Positions 48,783 through 57,427 of a stretch of DNA of 62,857 nucleotides are shown here, one piece after another. A model generated the notes under the pieces. That model was not told where the DNA came from. It did no database searches and saw only the letters and a program-made list of their open reading frames with translations. The translations under genes were made by a program, and so were the position numbers. The stretch comes from CAYSYY01 sp964576115 [NCBI: uncultured Gemmatimonadota bacterium] (lineage in GTDB: Bacteria > Blakebacterota > Blakebacteria > Blakebacterales). Location of the stretch: the NCBI GenBank assembly GCA_964576115.1, contig CAZNUA010000018.1, positions 1 to 62,857 of the forward strand, read 5' to 3'. Position 1 is the first letter of the stretch. Each line of letters begins with the position of its first letter.

Positions 48783-50090
48783 TCAGCCCCCGATCGCCCA
48801 GCGCACGAAGTTCTTCAGTTTCGGCGGAGTGCCCTGCATCAGGATCGCCCCCCGGAAGACCCGGCCGCTGATCCAGACCAGCAACAGGGTAAAGAGGACC
48901 GAACCGCCGAAGCCGGCCCAGACCTGCCAGCCGGGAACCCCTTCGGGGGTGGCCATGCGCATCAGCAGCAGGGTGGGGGTGAAGGGGGGGATGAGCGAGA
49001 AGAGTGTGGCGAAGGTGGCGTTGGGAGCCTGCAGGATCGGCATCGTGAAGAACAACGGGATCATGATGGGCAGCATGGCCGGGAAGGTGACGTTCTGGGC
49101 TTCCGAGGGGTCGTTGCACATCGCTCCCAGAGCGGCCAGCAGAGCGCCGTACATGAAGATCGCCACGATGACGTAGAGCAGGAACCAGGGCAGGATGTTC
49201 CAGGGGATGAACCTTTCCAGGTGGACATTGCGCAGAACCACGACCGCGACCGTGAGATAAACCGTCCAGGCCGTCAGGGCCACCGCGACCCCGCCCAGGA
49301 GCTTGCCCATCATGAAATCGAAGGGGCGGATCGAACCGAGGATCACCTCGGCGATGCGGTTGCTCTTCTCTTCCATGACCGCCTGCAGCTGCGGTACCGC
49401 CGCCATCATGATCATCAGGAACATCAGCAACATGACGGCGATCGGCACCAGGATCGTCTCGAGCTCGCTGGCCTGCTCCGCCTGGCCGATCTCGCCGGTG
49501 GCTTCGTCGGTCGAGACCAGGCCCATGCCGGCCACATCGATCCAGGCGAAGAGGTCGGGGACCTGCTCGGTATTCACTCCCGCCTCGACCAGCCGCAGGC
49601 GCCTGAGTTCGTTGTTGATCACCGAACTGAACCAGCCCCGGTTCTCGTCGATGGCCGCGTTCGGGGCATGATATCCGATCCGGTCACGTTCGCTCCCGGT
49701 GGGATGGAGCACCCCCGGGCCGATCTCGATGAAGGCGTGCAGTTCGTTACCGCGCACGCGTTCGGACAGCGCGAACCGCTGGCCGTCGGGATCGGCCTCG
49801 TCGGGCGGCACGATCTCGATCAGGTAGGCGGGCACACGGCGGTTGCTTGCTTCTGCGAGCAGGGCGGCATTGCGCTCCCCGGCTGCCGCAGTGATGACTT
49901 CGGCCATCAGGCCGGAGCGGTCGACGACGGCGAACTGCTTGTCGGCGGTATCCACCCGGCCTTCCATCAGGGCGAACACGATCCCGCTGCCGCCCATAAA
50001 GACCGGCGCGACGAGCAGGCCGATGATGAAACCCTTGGTGCGGACGGTGGCGAGGTATTCACGGCGGGTGACCTTGAGCATCTTACTCAT
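48783..50090 (-). CDS. ABC-2 type exporter permease (NatB-like)
   Basis: A 435-residue permease. One N-terminal helix (FIIGLLVAPVFMGGSGIVFALM), a large extracytoplasmic domain (about 50-235), then five helices (ILVPIAVMLLMFLMIMMAAVPQL; VALTAWTVYLTVAVVVL; ILPWFLLYVIVAIFMYGALLAALGAM and others). This is the ABC-2/NatB arrangement, used for Na+ or small-molecule efflux or for membrane stress. The ATG at 50090 overlaps the natA stop by 8 bases and has GAGGAGG six bases upstream; alternative ATGs at 50093 and 50081. Confidence 0.9.
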   Translation of the reverse strand: MSKMLKVTRREYLATVRTKGFIIGLLVAPVFMGGSGIVFALMEGRVDTADKQFAVVDRSGLMAEVITAAAGERNAALLAEASNRRVPAYLIEIVPPDEADPDGQRFALSERVRGNELHAFIEIGPGVLHPTGSERDRIGYHAPNAAIDENRGWFSSVINNELRRLRLVEAGVNTEQVPDLFAWIDVAGMGLVSTDEATGEIGQAEQASELETILVPIAVMLLMFLMIMMAAVPQLQAVMEEKSNRIAEVILGSIRPFDFMMGKLLGGVAVALTAWTVYLTVAVVVLRNVHLERFIPWNILPWFLLYVIVAIFMYGALLAALGAMCNDPSEAQNVTFPAMLPIMIPLFFTMPILQAPNATFATLFSLIPPFTPTLLLMRMATPEGVPGWQVWAGFGGSVLFTLLLVWISGRVFRGAILMQGTPPKLKNFVRWAIGG

Positions 50091-50997
50091 CATCCGCCTC
50101 CTCTCCCGCTTCGGGGCCGGCAATCCTGACGAAGATGTCGTGCAGAGACGGGCTCATGATCTCGAAGAGCTCGACCCGGGCCCGGCTCACGATCTGTTCG
50201 AGCAGGGCCTGTGGATCAGCCTCCCGGCTCAGCTTCAGCTCCTGCTCGCGGCCGTAGTCGATCACCTTTTCCACCCCCGGCAGATTGTCGAGTGCTCCCT
50301 GCCCGTCACCGAGGCGCAGGCGGATGGTATCGTGGCCGTAGGTGTTCTGGATCGATTCCAGGGAGCCGTCGAGCACCTTCTGACCCCGAAAGATCATGAA
50401 GATGAAATCGCACATCCGTTCGGCCGTTTCCATGTCGTGGGTGCTGAAAATGACCGTCGCACCCTGCCGGCGCATCTCCAGGATCGCCTCGCGGATCACG
50501 TCGGTATTGACCGGATCCAGACCGGTGAAAGGCTCATCGAGGATGATGAGATCGGGGGCGGCCACGACGGTGGAGATGAACTGCACTTTCTGGCTCATCC
50601 CCTTGCTCAACTCCTCCACCTTGCGGTTGGCCCAGTCGGTCAGGTCGAGTCGCTCCAGCCAGCTGTCGGCTGCCTGCGGTACATTCCGGCCGCCTTTCAG
50701 ATCCCCGTAAAAGCAGAGCAGTTCGCGCACCTTCATGCGCTTGTACAGACCGCGCTCCTCGGGCATATAGCCGATCCGGTCGGTGGCCGCACCGGTGCGC
50801 TCGGAGCCGAAAACACGTATCCGCCCCCGGTCAGGGTAGAAGATGTTCATGATCATTCGCAGAGTGGTGGTCTTCCCCGAGCCGTTCGGTCCGATGAAGC
50901 CGTAGACCGTTCCCTCCGGAACAGCGAGGGTCAGGTCCTCGACGGCGGTCACTTTACCGAAGGTTTTCGTCACTCCTTCGATCTCGACTGCGTGCAT
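50083..50997 (-). CDS. ABC transporter ATP-binding protein (NatA-like)
   Basis: A 304-residue ATPase. Walker A GFIGPNGSGKTTTLR (about 33-47), a Q-loop region with YMPEERGLYKRMKVRELL, signature LSKGMSQKVQ, Walker B LIILDEPFTGLDP, and the H-loop in FSTHDMETAER. The C-terminal extension (to residue 304) is typical of NatA/DUF4162 proteins. It energises the NatB permease encoded next, with an 8-base overlap. Start ATG 50997 has GGAG eight bases upstream. This is the only ABC ATPase in the window and is far from the ADOP permeases. Confidence 0.95.
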   Translation of the reverse strand: MHAVEIEGVTKTFGKVTAVEDLTLAVPEGTVYGFIGPNGSGKTTTLRMIMNIFYPDRGRIRVFGSERTGAATDRIGYMPEERGLYKRMKVRELLCFYGDLKGGRNVPQAADSWLERLDLTDWANRKVEELSKGMSQKVQFISTVVAAPDLIILDEPFTGLDPVNTDVIREAILEMRRQGATVIFSTHDMETAERMCDFIFMIFRGQKVLDGSLESIQNTYGHDTIRLRLGDGQGALDNLPGVEKVIDYGREQELKLSREADPQALLEQIVSRARVELFEIMSPSLHDIFVRIAGPEAGEEADDE

Positions 50998-51103
50998 GCA
51001 AGACACTCCGGGCCGCGGGTGGCGGATTCCGACCTTCTCACGGGTCAGGTTCCTCTGATATACGTCAGAATAGGCACGTTCTCTTCAGGGGAATCCGACG
51101 TGT

Positions 51104-51436
51104 ATGGCAACTGAATCAGAAGTGACAATCTTCGCTCCCGGCGATTTGCCTCCCGAGGGGGAATACCGCATTCTGGCGGAGGCTGAACGGAGCTGGATCG
51201 TCGCCGTCGTTGAGGGACGCCCCTATGCTTTCCGGAATCGTTGCGGCCACATACCCCAACGGATGGACGGCGGGCGACTTCAGGGGCGGATCTGGCGCTG
51301 TCCACACCACGGCATCCGCTACGATATCGGCACCGGAGAGGTTGTCGACGATCGGGGTTTCAACTTCATCCAGCCTCTCGAGATCGTAGCCTGTGAACTT
51401 CTGGATGGTTCGCTCGTCCTGCAGACCGGGGAGTGA
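51104..51436 (+). CDS. Standalone Rieske [2Fe-2S] protein
   Basis: A 110-residue soluble Rieske domain. Cluster ligands: Cys-x-His in NRCGHIPQRM and Cys-x2-His in RCPHHGIRYDIGTG, with 16 residues between the His and the second Cys, as in NirD or oxygenase ferredoxins. It transfers electrons to an oxygenase or reductase. No partner gene adjoins. ATG at 51104; divergent from natA, with which it shares a 106-base intergenic region. Confidence 0.9.
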   Translation: MATESEVTIFAPGDLPPEGEYRILAEAERSWIVAVVEGRPYAFRNRCGHIPQRMDGGRLQGRIWRCPHHGIRYDIGTGEVVDDRGFNFIQPLEIVACELLDGSLVLQTGE

Positions 51437-51492
51437 AAGAAGCATATAGACATCCCGTTCGGGATCGTCTGTGTTACCGGAGGATCTACGTC

Positions 51493-52176
51493 ATGTATCG
51501 GTATTGTCTTGCAGGCCTGATGATTGCCCTGCTCGCCGGTTGTGCGGCGCGCGGAAGGGTGCCGGCCGGTTCTGAGGCCCGGACCGGCCCGCTGGCCATC
51601 ACCCACCGGGGGCGGGGGGCCTGGATCTTCGAACGGATCGTCATCGACAGTACCGGTACGCCAGGTGCGCCCGAGATCGTCCGGATCGATATCGCCGACG
51701 GTGGAGTCCTCGAAGCGGGCCGGCCGGACGTGGAGGGTGATTGCCCCGATCCCGGAGACATCACCACTCCCGTCTGGCGGATCCGGTTCCTGACCGGCGA
51801 TGACTGCTTTCTCTTCGAAACCGAACGGGGGCTGTACCAGGCCTTCAGCCGCAGGCTCCACTCGGCCCGGCGCCTGCTGACCTCGCAGTACCGGTACGAA
51901 GTGATCTGGCGTTCAGGCGTTACCGACCTGTTCCGGATCGCCTCGATAGAGCGTGAGACCATCTTTGGTAAGGAGTACGAGGTCGTGGAGGTGTATCACG
52001 AGGCCGGTATCCGGGAACCGATCATCTACCGCTGGGCGATCGGTCTGGGACTCATCTACTACGAGCATCCGGACCACCTGGCCCGGTACTATCGCCGGTC
52101 CACCACCCGCACGCCGCAGCGCATCTGGATCAATCGTTCCCGGATTACCTACCGACTGGTCGAAATCGCCCGCTGA
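51493..52176 (+). CDS. Lipoprotein of unknown function
   Basis: A 227-residue lipoprotein with the signal MIALLAGC (Cys17). The mature protein is a beta-rich domain with alternating polar strands (GAWIFERIVIDSTGT, RFLTGDDCFLFETERGLY, YEVVEVYHEAGIREPIIYRWAIGLGLIYYEH). No known motif. GGAGGA lies eight bases before the ATG. Its TGA (52174-52176) is immediately followed by the reverse-strand stop of the next gene, with no space between. Confidence 0.75.
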   Translation: MYRYCLAGLMIALLAGCAARGRVPAGSEARTGPLAITHRGRGAWIFERIVIDSTGTPGAPEIVRIDIADGGVLEAGRPDVEGDCPDPGDITTPVWRIRFLTGDDCFLFETERGLYQAFSRRLHSARRLLTSQYRYEVIWRSGVTDLFRIASIERETIFGKEYEVVEVYHEAGIREPIIYRWAIGLGLIYYEHPDHLARYYRRSTTRTPQRIWINRSRITYRLVEIAR

Positions 52177-52911
52177 TCAGCGCCCCCCCGAGATGATCTC
52201 GACCCTCGAGGCCATGCTGTATCCGGTCGACCCGATGTACGCGTAATAGGTCTGACCGTGACCGGTGATGGCCATCCGGTTGACCGCGAAAGTCCGCAGG
52301 TAGTAGAGCTCCGCCGGCGGATAGCCGCTGATTTCGCGTGAAGTCGTCGTACTCGGCAGCAGCCACGATTCCATTACAGAAGGATCGAGGTTGTAATTGC
52401 TGACACTGACCACGACATGAGACGCAGCGGCGGTCTCGTGAGCCAGGGTCCAGGTCAGATCGAAGGGCTGGCTGACCTGCGATTCATCCGCCGGGGCCGT
52501 AATCGTGGCCACGGCATCGGGAGTCGCAGTCGGGCCGCCGGTATAGGTCTGATCACCGATCGTGATCGAAACCGAGATCTCATCCCCGGCGTCTTGAGAC
52601 CAGTTTTCACTTTCCGGCATGTACCTCCCGACCAGGTGATAATCGCCCGGCGGGTGGTAGGTCAGAGTCACTTCATCACTGGTGGTGTTGTTGGTAACCA
52701 CCACCGTGGCGTCGGTGACGGGGGTACCGCCGGTGATGGGGTTCCAGAAGTCATCGGTCGAGGTGGTGGCATCGGTGTTGTAGATGAAGAAGGTCGGCCA
52801 GGAGAAGTAACCGACGATCTCGTACCGGCCGGTCGTCTCGTTTTTCTCACAGCCGTTCGAGAAGATCAGGACCAGGCCGAAGGCGGCGGCCAGAGCCAGA
52901 ACGCGTTTCAT
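52177..52911 (-). CDS. Secreted beta-sandwich protein (probable lipoprotein)
   Basis: A 244-residue protein with a signal peptide (VLALAAAFGLVLIFSNGC). The cysteine at 21 fits a lipoprotein, but Asn at -2 is unusual. The rest is Thr/Ser-rich beta sequence resembling Ig- or CARDB-like domains (VTDATVVVTNNTTSDEVTLTYHPPGDYHLVGR; ATITAPADESQVSQPFDLTW), with aromatic strands to the end. Function unknown; probably cell-surface. Stop codon back-to-back with the convergent lipoprotein gene. Confidence 0.72.
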   Translation of the reverse strand: MKRVLALAAAFGLVLIFSNGCEKNETTGRYEIVGYFSWPTFFIYNTDATTSTDDFWNPITGGTPVTDATVVVTNNTTSDEVTLTYHPPGDYHLVGRYMPESENWSQDAGDEISVSITIGDQTYTGGPTATPDAVATITAPADESQVSQPFDLTWTLAHETAAASHVVVSVSNYNLDPSVMESWLLPSTTTSREISGYPPAELYYLRTFAVNRMAITGHGQTYYAYIGSTGYSMASRVEIISGGR

Positions 52912-53081
52912 GTATCCCTCCCTTGAAGGTGCTTTCCCGGAATCCGGAAGAATGTAACAACCCGTTCCAGGAGGAGCAAACGGTATGAAAAGGCCGTGAC
53001 GGAACGATGACATCGGGGGTGGGACGTACACTACCCGGACAGGAATATGCCCCGCATCTTTTGCACTCTGGAGGTTCCCGG

Positions 53082-53651
53082 ATGGAATTCCTGCAGACCC
53101 TGCCTGTCTGGGCGGTCGCCCTCGTCATCTTCCTGTTGCGTCTGATCGATGTTCCCCTCGGGACCTTCCGGACCATCTCGGTCGTTCTGGGGCGGATCAA
53201 GATATCTGTCGTGCTCGGCTTTTTCGAAGTTGCCATCTGGGTACTTGCCATCTCCCAGGTCGTGGCCGAGATAGATCATCATCCCTTCCTGGTACTGTTT
53301 TATGCCGGCGGTTTCGCCGCCGGCAACGCGCTCGGCATCTACCTCGAACGCCGCTTCTCGCCGGGAATGTACACTGTCAGGATCATCTCCACTCAGCGGG
53401 CGCAGGAGATCATGAACGCCTTGCGGGATCACTGCGTCGTTCTGGCCCGACTCAGCGGAGAAGGCCCGCAGGGTCCGGTAAACCTGATCTACCTGACCAC
53501 CCCCCATCGCCAGATTGCCGGGGTTCTGCAAACGGCCCGCGACATCGATCCCGACCTCTTCTTTCTCATCGAGCGGGTTCAAGCCTGGAGCGCAAACCTG
53601 AAGCCGATCACCAACCCGACCGGCTGGCGGGCGGTGATCAAGAAGAAGTAA
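53082..53651 (+). CDS. UPF0316/DUF2179 membrane protein
   Basis: A 189-residue protein. Three membrane helices (WAVALVIFLLRLIDVPLGTFRTI; VVLGFFEVAIWVLAISQVV; PFLVLFYAGGFAAGNALGIYLERR), then a cytoplasmic DUF2179 domain (about 95-165: VRIISTQRAQEIMNALRDH; VNLIYLTTPHRQIAGVLQTARDIDPDLFFLIE). This is the UPF0316 family, membrane proteins of unknown function. Start ATG 53082 has GGAGG seven bases upstream. Confidence 0.88.
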   Translation: MEFLQTLPVWAVALVIFLLRLIDVPLGTFRTISVVLGRIKISVVLGFFEVAIWVLAISQVVAEIDHHPFLVLFYAGGFAAGNALGIYLERRFSPGMYTVRIISTQRAQEIMNALRDHCVVLARLSGEGPQGPVNLIYLTTPHRQIAGVLQTARDIDPDLFFLIERVQAWSANLKPITNPTGWRAVIKKK

Positions 53652-53721
53652 AGTCGGTTCGGATCGAGTCCGGGAGACAGAACGCAACCTGGATGCCTCC
53701 AACACGGTATGTAGGGGTGAG

Positions 53722-54942
53722 ATGGATATCCCCCGCGACAGACGCGAGGTGCGTCGGGAGAAGCGCCGGCGCCTGATCCTCAGGAGCCTGCCGCCGGTGC
53801 TGGCGATGTCGCTCCTGCTCGGGGCCATCGTTCTGGCTTCGGGCCGCGATGAACCGGCTCCGATATCCGTGGCGGCGCCTCTGCCGCCGGCTTTGCCCGA
53901 CAGCGTCTGGAATGCCCGGATCAACGACTGGGCGGCCGATGCGGTTCCTCTGACCAGTCTGCTGGTCTCGTGGCGCGACACCCTCATCATCGAGCACTAC
54001 GCCCCGGGTGTGACGCCCCATACCCGGGTGAATGTCAAATCGGTATCCAAGAGCGTTCTCTCCGCCCTCGTCGGCCTGGCGTTCGAACAGGGGCACCTCG
54101 ACAGCCTGGGACAGACGGTAGCCGACATCCTGCCCGAATACTTCACGGCCGAGACCGACCCGGGCAAACGGGAGATCACGATCGGCCATCTGCTGACCAT
54201 GTCAAGCGGGCTCGAAGGAACCAGCTTCGGCAACTACGATGCCTGGATCGCCAGCCGGAACTGGGTTCGGTACGCTCTGGACAGGCCCCTGCTGAACGAG
54301 CCGGGCCGGCGGATGGTCTATTCGACCGGTAACACCCACCTGCTCTCGGTGATCCTGACCCGGGCAACGGGAATGAGTACCCTGGCCTTCGGCCGCCGCC
54401 ACCTCTTCGAACCGATGGGGATTGCGATGCCGGCCTGGGATCGCGACCCGCAGGGCTACTACCTGGGGGGAAACAACATGCACTTCACCCCCCGGGAGAT
54501 GCTTTCCTTCGGGCGACTGTATCTCGACGGCGGCTCATATCGGGGAAAGCAGCTCCTGAGTCCGGAATGGGTCAGCGCTTCGCTCGCGCCGACCGTCGGA
54601 CGGCCCGGTCGTTCCGGATACGGTTACCTCTGGTGGTACCGTCGGATCTGGGGCTACGACGTCCACTACGCCAGCGGGTACGGCGGGCAGTATATTGTGC
54701 TCGTGCCCGGGCTCGATCTGGTCGTGGTCATGACGACCTCGCTCACGAACCGGCCGCGGGGCACACCGCGCCCGCCGGTTTTTTCCCTGCTCTCCACCCG
54801 CGTCCTGCCGGCGGTTCGGGATCGGCTGCGGCACGAGGAGAACGCCCGGCTGGCTGTCGCGGCCCGGCTGGTACCGGTGGCTCCTCCCGACGAAACGATT
54901 CTGGGTCCCTACCTGGCGGCGCTCGCCGACACCGTTCGCTGA
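53722..54942 (+). CDS. Serine hydrolase of the beta-lactamase class C fold
   Basis: A 406-residue protein with a basic N-terminus and a membrane helix (VLAMSLLLGAIVLAS, about 26-40), so it is probably anchored with the enzyme outside. The catalytic SxxK is KSVSKSVLS (Ser107, Lys110), and the Tyr motif is MVYSTGNTHLLSV (Tyr200). The third element appears as HYASGYGGQYI in place of KTG. This matches the PBP4*/EstB-like esterase or D-amino-peptidase group rather than a true beta-lactamase. It starts 70 bases after the UPF0316 gene on the same strand. Confidence 0.87.
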   Translation: MDIPRDRREVRREKRRRLILRSLPPVLAMSLLLGAIVLASGRDEPAPISVAAPLPPALPDSVWNARINDWAADAVPLTSLLVSWRDTLIIEHYAPGVTPHTRVNVKSVSKSVLSALVGLAFEQGHLDSLGQTVADILPEYFTAETDPGKREITIGHLLTMSSGLEGTSFGNYDAWIASRNWVRYALDRPLLNEPGRRMVYSTGNTHLLSVILTRATGMSTLAFGRRHLFEPMGIAMPAWDRDPQGYYLGGNNMHFTPREMLSFGRLYLDGGSYRGKQLLSPEWVSASLAPTVGRPGRSGYGYLWWYRRIWGYDVHYASGYGGQYIVLVPGLDLVVVMTTSLTNRPRGTPRPPVFSLLSTRVLPAVRDRLRHEENARLAVAARLVPVAPPDETILGPYLAALADTVR

Positions 54943-55089
54943 TTCCCGTCTCCTGCCGCCGATTGCGGCCGGTATCCTCCTCGTACCGCCTGTGGTCGTC
55001 GAGCCCGCCATCTGCCCGGCTCACGGGCAGAAGAGGGTAGTCCCGGCCGGCATCCGATCTGCATATTGGGCCGGTCAGGAGCAAACCCG

Positions 55090-55674
55090 ATGAGCAGCGA
55101 CTTCACCGACATACGCCGACGTCTGGCCGCCCGCCGGCCCCGGCGGGCCGAGATGGACGGCCGGATCCCGGCCGCCGTGGCTGCTGTGCTGGTCGAAGGG
55201 GAAGAGGGATTGGAGATCCTGCTGATCAAGCGTAGCGAGCGCGAAGGCGATCCCTGGTCGGGTCAGATGGCCATGCCCGGCGGCCGCAGGGAACCCGAAG
55301 ATGCCGACCTGCTCGAAACCGCCATCCGCGAGACCCGCGAAGAGACCGGGGTAGCTCTCTCGGACGCCGACCTGCTCGGCGAGCTGGACGACCTGAGCCC
55401 CGCGCACGAACACCTGCCTCCCATCCTGGTCCGGCCCTACGTCTTCGGTCTTCCTGTCCGCCCGCCGGCACACGCCCGCGATGAAGTCGATCTGGTTCTC
55501 TGGGTGCCCCTGCGCCGGCTGCGGGAGAGCCTGCAGGAAGAAGAGATCACCGTTCGGGAGTTCAACCTGAGGGCCCCCGGCTACCGGCTCGGAGAGCATT
55601 TTGTCTGGGGTCTGACCGAACGGATGCTCACGCCCTTCCTGGCCCTGCTCGACCTGCCCGCCCCCTTGGACTGA
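55090..55674 (+). CDS. Nudix hydrolase, CoA-pyrophosphatase type
   Basis: A 194-residue Nudix protein. LLIKRSEREGDPWSGQMAMPGG matches the CoA-pyrophosphatase (UPF0035) motif upstream of the Nudix box GGRREPEDADLLETAIRETREETG with REtREE metal ligands. It would cleave CoA to phosphopantetheine and 3',5'-ADP. Cytoplasmic. Convergent with pyrDK, with 9 bases between stops. Confidence 0.88.
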   Translation: MSSDFTDIRRRLAARRPRRAEMDGRIPAAVAAVLVEGEEGLEILLIKRSEREGDPWSGQMAMPGGRREPEDADLLETAIRETREETGVALSDADLLGELDDLSPAHEHLPPILVRPYVFGLPVRPPAHARDEVDLVLWVPLRRLRESLQEEEITVREFNLRAPGYRLGEHFVWGLTERMLTPFLALLDLPAPLD

Positions 55675-55683
55675 CGCGGCGGC

Positions 55684-57384
55684 TCAGAGCTCGCACTCGC
55701 TCCCCGGTCCTGCAGTCACCCCCGCAACCTTCGCTCCCGTCTTGTCGCGGGTATACGTGCCCGGTGTAAACCGGGCGGCGGTGAAGACCGGACCGTCTAC
55801 GCAGGCCCGCTCCCCCGACGGGGTCGAGCATTTTCCACAGATCCCGATTCCGCAACTCGTCATCCGCTCCACCAGGTGGTGGATCTGCTCCGGATCGGCG
55901 TAGCGTCGGGCGATCGCGTCCACCCCGGCCATGGCCACTTCGGGACCGCAGGTAAAGAAGAGGGCGCCGGCGGGGGGATCATCGGCCAGATGCTCGGCGA
56001 GCAGTTCGGTCACCAATCCCGCAAAGCCGCGGCTACCGTCGTCGGTGGAAACCGCTACCGGCCCGAGGGCCTGCAGTTCCTCGAGGTAGACCAGTTCGGC
56101 CGAAGTCGTGGCGCCCACCACGATCCGTTTCGGGCCCTCGTGACACCGGGCGGCGTGATGGACCGGGGCGATTCCGCACCCCGCGCCCACAAAGACGACC
56201 TCCCGCCCGGCCGGCAGCTCGAAGGCCCCGCCGTAGGGGCCGCGGATACGCACGATGCTGTTGGGGACCAGTTCGAAGACCTTCTCGGTCATCGGTCCGA
56301 CCCGGCGCACGACCAGTTCGAGCCCGGAGCCGCAGGCCGCGACCGAAAAGGGCCGGGCCAGTCCGGTTCCGAGCTTGAGAAAGACGAACTGCCCCGTTGC
56401 GGCCTCCAGATCCTCGTAAAAACGGATCCGGCGCAGCTTGGGGCCGTAGTCGGTCACCGCAGCTACGGTGAAGGGGCGGTAAGTCATCAGCGGGCGGTCG
56501 AGGGTCAGTTCGGCGGCCGAGTCGGTCCCTTCGGCCAGGTCGGTTTCGAGCCGCTGGAAGTATTCCCGGATCCCGGCCGAGTCGAGGCCGCCCAGAGACG
56601 AACCGATAGCGTAGAAGAAGCCCGGATCTATGTCGTCGAGCCGGCGGATGTCGGCCGCGCCCCGGATGCCGCCCATGACGATGAAGGGCACCCCGGTCAC
56701 CGCTCTGAGCCGGCGGACGGTGTCGAGGGTAACGGGGAAAATCGGGGGCCCCGAGAGCCCTCCGAAACCGTTGGTCAGCTCGGGATTCGGGCCTCCCAGG
56801 GTATTGATGGCCGACAGGGCGTCGGCCCCGGCTTCGACTGCGGCCCGGGCGACCTCTTCGAGGCGCTCCACACCGGCATTGAGCTTGACCACCAGGGGCC
56901 GCGGGCACACCCGCCGGACCGCCGCCACGATCCCGGCCACGCACTCGGGATCGGAGCCGATCAGAATGCCCCCCTTCTCGACATGCGGGCAGGAGACGTT
57001 GATCTCGATCCCGTCCACATCTCCGGCCGCTTCGAAAGCCGCTGCGGCCTGCGCGAAACCCGCCTCGCTGCTCTCCCCGATCTGGGCCAGCAGGAAGACA
57101 TCGGGCGGAGCGCTCGCCCGCAGAGCCCGGAAGCTCTCCACCATCGGTTCCAGGCCCGGATTGGCATAGCCGACCGCGTTCCAGAGAGCGGTCGGAGCGG
57201 GTTGAGTGAGAATGTCCTCGGCGTACCCCGTGCGCGGTTCGATTGTCGTGCTCTTGCCCACGAAGAAACCCAGTTGAGGGATGTTTTCGAGCATCCACCG
57301 GGCGGTGTCGTCGTTGGTGGCGATTACTCCCGAGGGGAAGCCGAACCGTCCGCGCACCTGTTTCCCGAGCAAGGTGTATGACAC
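55684..57384 (-). CDS. pyrDK: Fused dihydroorotate dehydrogenase (PyrD-PyrK)
   Basis: A single 566-residue protein joining both subunits of class 1B dihydroorotate dehydrogenase, which oxidises dihydroorotate to orotate with NAD+ in pyrimidine synthesis. Residues about 1-305 are PyrD: GRFGFPSGVIATN, the catalytic Cys in EINVSCPHVEKGG, and GGIRGAADIRR with a terminal FMN-phosphate site. Residues about 320-566 are PyrK: RPFSVAACGSG (FAD), VFVGAGCGIAPV and FFTCGPEVAM (NAD), and the [2Fe-2S] ligands in SCGIGICGKCSTPSGERAC (C-x4-C-x2-C-x8-C). Length equals the sum of the separate subunits. GTG start at 57384 with GGGAGG upstream. Confidence 0.9.
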   Translation of the reverse strand: MSYTLLGKQVRGRFGFPSGVIATNDDTARWMLENIPQLGFFVGKSTTIEPRTGYAEDILTQPAPTALWNAVGYANPGLEPMVESFRALRASAPPDVFLLAQIGESSEAGFAQAAAAFEAAGDVDGIEINVSCPHVEKGGILIGSDPECVAGIVAAVRRVCPRPLVVKLNAGVERLEEVARAAVEAGADALSAINTLGGPNPELTNGFGGLSGPPIFPVTLDTVRRLRAVTGVPFIVMGGIRGAADIRRLDDIDPGFFYAIGSSLGGLDSAGIREYFQRLETDLAEGTDSAAELTLDRPLMTYRPFTVAAVTDYGPKLRRIRFYEDLEAATGQFVFLKLGTGLARPFSVAACGSGLELVVRRVGPMTEKVFELVPNSIVRIRGPYGGAFELPAGREVVFVGAGCGIAPVHHAARCHEGPKRIVVGATTSAELVYLEELQALGPVAVSTDDGSRGFAGLVTELLAEHLADDPPAGALFFTCGPEVAMAGVDAIARRYADPEQIHHLVERMTSCGIGICGKCSTPSGERACVDGPVFTAARFTPGTYTRDKTGAKVAGVTAGPGSECEL

Positions 57385-57427
57385 CGCTCCTGCCTCCCTT
57401 TCCCGTCCTCCGGTTCCCGGTTGCCTC

